From contig MHYD01000076.1 of assembly GCA_001824645.1 (NCBI GenBank), positions 680 through 8,806 of the forward strand: a stretch of 8,127 nucleotides of DNA, written 5' to 3'. Origin of the DNA: Planctomycetes bacterium RBG_13_46_10. GTDB taxonomy: Bacteria; Planctomycetota; Phycisphaerae; Sedimentisphaerales; Anaerobacaceae. Within the stretch, counting starts at the first letter, position 1. Each line of letters opens with the position of its first letter. The translations under genes and the position numbers were made by a program. Of the stretch, positions 6,168 to 8,127 are shown piece after piece. Below the pieces are notes generated by a model. The model was not told where the DNA came from and searched no databases. It worked only from the letters and a program-made list of their open reading frames with translations.

Positions 6168-6419
6168 CTACGCTAATGATTCTAATTTTTTTAGCTGTTG
6201 ATAAATTCTATTCCCCTCAGCAGTGAAGTGTATGTTCTTTTCTGACCGATAGTACAACAGCCCCATCTGCACAAGCTGCTCGACAACGTGCCTGGGGACC
6301 GATTCGAAAACAGAGTCCGGCCTTCCAAGCGCAAATATGACTTTCTTCTGTTCGTCTGTAAGCTCGACCATAATCCTGAACAAATTATGACTGTCGCTGG
6401 CTTGGCGACGTCGAAACAT
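6168..6419 (-). CDS. Small winged-helix-like protein, family not recognised
   Basis: An 83-residue frame on the minus strand, convergent with ptsI. I do not recognise the family. After a basic N-terminus (MFRRRQ) the sequence LTDEQKKVIFAL (20-31), VPRHVVEQLVQMGLLYYRSEKNIHFTAEGNRIYQQLKKL (41-79) resembles the helix-turn-helix plus wing of small transcription-factor-like domains, where 'L...GL......lT..G...y..L' recurs; a DNA-binding or protein-interaction role is inference. The start is ATG 6419: a promoter candidate lies 41-69 nt upstream and GGTGA precedes it with ~9 nt spacing. ATG 6371 (MVELTDEQ, 67 residues) is an alternative. That it is a real gene is supported mainly by the regular amphipathic pattern and its fit between the ptsI end and its own promoter. 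Confidence 0.6.
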   Translation of the reverse strand: MFRRRQASDSHNLFRIMVELTDEQKKVIFALGRPDSVFESVPRHVVEQLVQMGLLYYRSEKNIHFTAEGNRIYQQLKKLESLA

Positions 6420-6459
6420 TTTTAATTCACCGAAGGTGTGTGTCTAACTTGTCGGTTAT

Positions 6460-6488
6460 ATTATGGTCTCGAATGTAAGGATGGGCAA
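6460..6488 (-). promoter_or_regulatory. Promoter candidate for the small winged-helix-like gene
   Basis: On the minus strand: TTGCCC (6488-6483), 17 bp, CATAAT (6465-6460). Both boxes are close to sigma-70 consensus with ideal spacing, and a transcript would start ~34 nt before ATG 6419. This is the main support for the longer start of that gene. Confidence 0.45.
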
Positions 6489-6534
6489 GAAAAAAATCGC
6501 GACTGGGACACACAAATCTGTAACACATAAACCA

Positions 6535-6665
6535 AAGTGCCTAAAGTGACACGTTTTGTCATTGCGAGGAATGGAATGACGAAGCAATCTAAAATGTTCA
6601 TGGTTCAGAGATTGCCACGCACTCGTTTCATTCGTGCTCGCAATGACGGGCCCTTTAGGGCACTT
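6535..6665. repeat. Large nested palindromic intergenic repeat (MITE-like)
   Basis: Three nested arm pairs are visible: AAGTGCCTAAAG (6535-6546)/CTTTAGGGCACTT (6653-6665, one bulge); GTCATTGCGAG (6558-6568)/CTCGCAATGAC (6637-6647), 11 bp perfect; and GCAATCT (6584-6590)/AGATTGC (6609-6615). The core, GTCATTGCGAGGAA...GACGAAGCAATCT and its mirror, resembles a dispersed palindromic repeat I know from many unrelated bacterial genomes. It carries no gene of its own. As RNA it would fold into one long interrupted hairpin. With flanking sequence it fills most of the 398-bp gap between the winged-helix-like gene and the HNH gene. Confidence 0.75.
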
Positions 6666-6666
6666 A

Positions 6667-6713
6667 CAGCTTTTGATACTTTTACAAATATTTATTTGTA
6701 TCCATAAAAGCTG
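6667..6713. repeat. Second long hairpin next to the palindromic repeat
   Basis: CAGCTTTT (6667-6674) pairs with AAAAGCTG (6706-6713), and ACAAATA (6684-6690) pairs with TATTTGT (6693-6699); GATAC/GTATC gives an alternative middle pairing. It begins directly at the end of the larger palindrome, so the two may form one composite element. Its right arm overlaps the -35 of the promoter candidate facing the HNH gene. Confidence 0.55.
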
Positions 6714-6724
6714 GCCGGTATAAT
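6696..6724 (+). promoter_or_regulatory. Promoter candidate for the HNH gene
   Basis: TTGTAT (6696-6701), 17 bp, TATAAT (6719-6724, consensus). The start would be near 6731, giving a leader of ~87 nt before ATG 6818. The -35 lies within the right arm of the adjacent hairpin, so the element may have brought the promoter in. Confidence 0.42.
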
Positions 6725-6817
6725 CACGAGCAACAACAAAGCGGAAATTCAACTTATGGCGAAGACGGAAGGGGTGGATATTATTTTTTATATTTAAATC
6801 TTAGATAGAATATCTTA

Positions 6818-7762
6818 ATGAATCAAATAGAGAAATGTATCTACTGTGGCACGTCGTTTGACCCAACAAAAGGAGAGGGAGACCATATTCTTCCTGTGCA
6901 ATTGGGGGAATTTAGGAACGATAAGCGTTTTCGTAAAATTTGTTCTTTATGTAACAATAGAATCGGTAGATCCGAACAACAATTTCTAGCGTGTGGACCA
7001 GAAAGCTTTTTTAGGGATTTGGTTAAACCAAAGATTCCCCAAAAGCGCAAGAGAGGTTGTTCTAAAGTCAAAGCAGCTATGGGAGCTCCATGCCCAGAGC
7101 CAACAATTGATCATGGCGATCACCGAGAATTAGTCAAGCTTTCAAAAGATAACCCATTAAACTTGCTTGCAGTGGATCAAATTGTTATACATGATGAACA
7201 AGACAAAGAGTTCTTTATAGAGTTGTTTCCCGGGATGGGTCCAGATGGCTTAAAAAAACGCGTAGAAAGGCTTGGTACTGTTAAGATCAAAAAGACATGG
7301 ATCCATTGTGATGATAAGCATTGGACTGAATTTAAGAAGCTAACAGAAACATGGGCAAAATCTGAAATACAAAATTTGCCTGATAACAATGTAGGTATCA
7401 CACAGGTTAACGTACGAACAAAAATTGTGGTAACTGATCATTACTTCCGGTCACTTGCGAAAATAGCATTCCACTACTATTTGGTACATTCCAGTCGTGG
7501 CTTTCGAGGTGACGAAAAATGTTTTGGACCAATCCGTGATTTCATCATGAACGGTGGAAATGATAAGGATTTTTTTAATAAATCAGGTCCTAAATTCATC
7601 ATGCCATTTGGTAAAATTCTATCTGGTGGTGTAATAACACCAAATCAGTGGTGTCATATAATGGCCGCCGATGAGACTGACAAAGAAGCAGTCGTATATA
7701 TTCAGTTGTTTGTAGGACGTGGATGTGTTCCCACACACATTACATCAAATTGTCAGACATAA
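6818..7762 (+). CDS. Stand-alone HNH endonuclease (HNH_5-like), apparent C-terminal frameshift
   Basis: A 314-residue protein with an N-terminal treble-clef HNH nuclease domain: zinc pairs Cys7-Cys10 and Cys42-Cys45, the catalytic GDHILPVQLG (21-30; His23) and CSLCNN (42-47). The EGDHILP...LG...R...ICSLCN pattern fits the HNH_5-like group. The remaining ~260 residues hold a conserved-looking segment (RSLAKIAFHYY at 211-221; FGPIRDFIMNGG at 236-247) of unknown role. Such lone nucleases are often linked to defence or mobile DNA; the target here is unknown. The last residues (about 305-314, PTHITSNCQT) look wrong: the -1 frame stays open from there to 7881 with a credible continuation, so the gene is probably one base short near 7730-7740 or is naturally truncated. 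ATG 6818 has no Shine-Dalgarno. It stands alone, downstream of palindromic repeats. Confidence 0.82.
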   Translation: MNQIEKCIYCGTSFDPTKGEGDHILPVQLGEFRNDKRFRKICSLCNNRIGRSEQQFLACGPESFFRDLVKPKIPQKRKRGCSKVKAAMGAPCPEPTIDHGDHRELVKLSKDNPLNLLAVDQIVIHDEQDKEFFIELFPGMGPDGLKKRVERLGTVKIKKTWIHCDDKHWTEFKKLTETWAKSEIQNLPDNNVGITQVNVRTKIVVTDHYFRSLAKIAFHYYLVHSSRGFRGDEKCFGPIRDFIMNGGNDKDFFNKSGPKFIMPFGKILSGGVITPNQWCHIMAADETDKEAVVYIQLFVGRGCVPTHITSNCQT

Positions 7763-7881
7763 ATAGTACAATCTTGGTATCAAGACCAACTTGGGCGCAT
7801 ATTTATTCATACGACAAATCACCAAGTTCGGACAGATATGCTGGGAAAGTCGTAAAGGCTCAAATAACAAGAATAAGATAG
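7732..7881 (+). pseudogene. Out-of-frame C-terminal continuation of the HNH protein
   Basis: In the -1 frame relative to the HNH gene, codons from 7732 read HTHYIKLSDINSTILVSRP and continue for ~49 residues to a TAG at 7879-7881 (ending AGKVVKAQITRIR). Joined after ...YIQLFVGRGCVP this gives a smooth strand-like ending, whereas the annotated frame stops after ten unremarkable residues. Adding one C to the CCC at 7730-7732 would restore a single frame of about 354 residues. A real mutation, an assembly error or chance are all possible; no slippery heptamer suggesting programmed frameshifting was seen. Confidence 0.5.
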
Positions 7882-7990
7882 AAATGCCTTCAAAAATATA
7901 AGAATATAAAACATCATATTTTTTATATTATAACAATGGTATCATAAATACACCTTAGGCGGATAAATTTTTAATCAGTCTGGTGTCTCG

Positions 7991-8022
7991 TGCTTCGTAG
8001 CGAAGAAGCATCGCTACTTCGC
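7991..8022. repeat. Compact cluster of overlapping alternative hairpins
   Basis: Within 32 bp several mutually exclusive stems can form: TGCTTC (7991-7996)/GAAGCA (8005-8010), GTAGCGA (7997-8003)/TCGCTAC (8011-8017), GCGAAG (8000-8005)/CTTCGC (8017-8022) and CTTCG/CGAAG. It stands out as GC-rich beside the AT-rich 7882-7960 stretch, which holds no gene I can support. It lies ~45 nt upstream of the Shine-Dalgarno of the edge reading frame, so it may be a REP-like repeat or a leader structure. Confidence 0.4.
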
Positions 8023-8077
8023 AGAGTAGTATTAGAACGGGCTGAAGCATGTTGTAGATAGTAGAAAGGAGTTTTGA

Positions 8078-8127
8078 GGGACGTTTGAATTTATAACAGA
8101 TGGACAGATTTATGAAAAAGTAATTTG
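8078..8127 (+). CDS. Possible start of a phospholipase-D-like gene, cut by window edge
   Basis: From 8078 the frame reads GTFEFITDGQIYEKVI and is open to the edge. The stretch F-I-T-D-G-x-I-Y-x-K-V-I resembles the N-terminus of PLD-like proteins as I remember them. A strong AAAGGAG lies at 8065-8071, correctly placed for a gene beginning near 8078-8083. However, a TGA (8075-8077) lies immediately upstream in frame and no ATG, GTG or TTG occurs in frame; TTG 8074 is in another frame and stops after four codons. Either a rare start (ACG 8081) is used, or a one-base error or mutation has separated TTG 8074 from the body. Only ~16 codons are visible, so the identification is tentative. Confidence 0.3.

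Noticed and set aside
5860..6201. 113-residue plus-strand frame overlapping the ptsI 3' end
   Set aside because: Out-of-frame shadow of conserved ptsI sequence; the part beyond the ptsI stop runs through the REP-like hairpin and shows no pattern.
6437..6514. TGTGTGTC (6437-6444) and GACACACA (6507-6514) as terminal inverted repeats of an element
   Set aside because: Low-complexity GT/AC words with no target duplication and no symmetry in the intervening DNA; the left arm lies in the leader of the minus-strand gene.
6456..6752. 98-residue minus-strand frame across the gap
   Set aside because: Its PVIASTNE...AWQSL...LLRHSIPRNDK section is simply the translation of the palindromic repeat, a common source of false genes.
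7772..7828. Short inverted repeats (TCTTG/CAAGA, TTGGT/ACCAA, AACTTGG/CCAAGTT) as a terminator after the HNH gene
   Set aside because: No T-tract, and the stretch is better explained as the out-of-frame coding continuation of the HNH protein.
7955..8125. Minus-strand frame open from the right edge for 56 residues (ending ARDTRLIKNLSA)
   Set aside because: It runs antisense through the hairpin cluster and the better-supported Shine-Dalgarno and FITDGQIYEKVI frame; no domain recognised.

Overview
The window reads as bacterial chromosome from a moderately AT-rich organism, most likely a planctomycete-like lineage (Phycisphaerae/Sedimentisphaerales type). That placement is inference. It rests on the style of the secreted protein at the left edge (NDNC...FDT...DGPG...GSSYDTKLAVY), on a sugar-independent PTS set next to a short ribosome hibernation factor, and on frequent GTG/TTG starts. 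No rRNA, tRNA, CRISPR array or recognisable transposase gene was seen.

Layout. Positions 1-291 (minus) hold the N-terminal 97 residues of an exported protein. Positions 540-968 (minus) hold hisI, a stand-alone phosphoribosyl-AMP cyclohydrolase. A 100-bp gap with overlapping divergent promoter candidates separates it from a rightward run: a polytopic flippase/LPG-synthase-TM-like membrane protein (1069-2106), a DUF502 membrane protein (2203-2931), short-form HPF (2974-3303), a PtsN-like EIIA (3361-3834), HPr (3900-4193) and PTS Enzyme I (4352-6091). The last four form the functional core: Enzyme I takes phosphate from PEP, HPr carries it to EIIA, and no EIIB/EIIC transporter gene is nearby. 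This suggests a regulatory, PTS-Ntr-like relay beside a ribosome hibernation gene. The gap before ptsI contains three adjacent inverted repeats, the last a perfect 8-bp stem.

The right part is accessory in character. A 7-bp perfect palindrome with a GTAG head (REP-like) follows ptsI. A small winged-helix-like protein faces it on the minus strand (6168-6419). Positions 6420-6817 carry a large nested palindromic repeat (about 6535-6665, with GTCATTGCGAG/CTCGCAATGAC arms), a second long hairpin (6667-6713) and a promoter candidate. Then comes a stand-alone HNH endonuclease (6818-7762). Its reading frame appears broken near 7730: a -1 frame stays open for about 46 more residues to 7881 and looks like the missing C-terminus. 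The right end (7882-8127) is AT-rich, then has a cluster of overlapping hairpins and a good Shine-Dalgarno leading into a frame reading FITDGQIYEKVI, possibly the start of a phospholipase-D-like gene without a normal start codon.

I did not find a clearly new multi-gene system. The most useful leads are the frame break in the HNH gene, the transporter-less PTS/HPF cluster with its structured ptsI leader, and the palindromic elements around the accessory tail.
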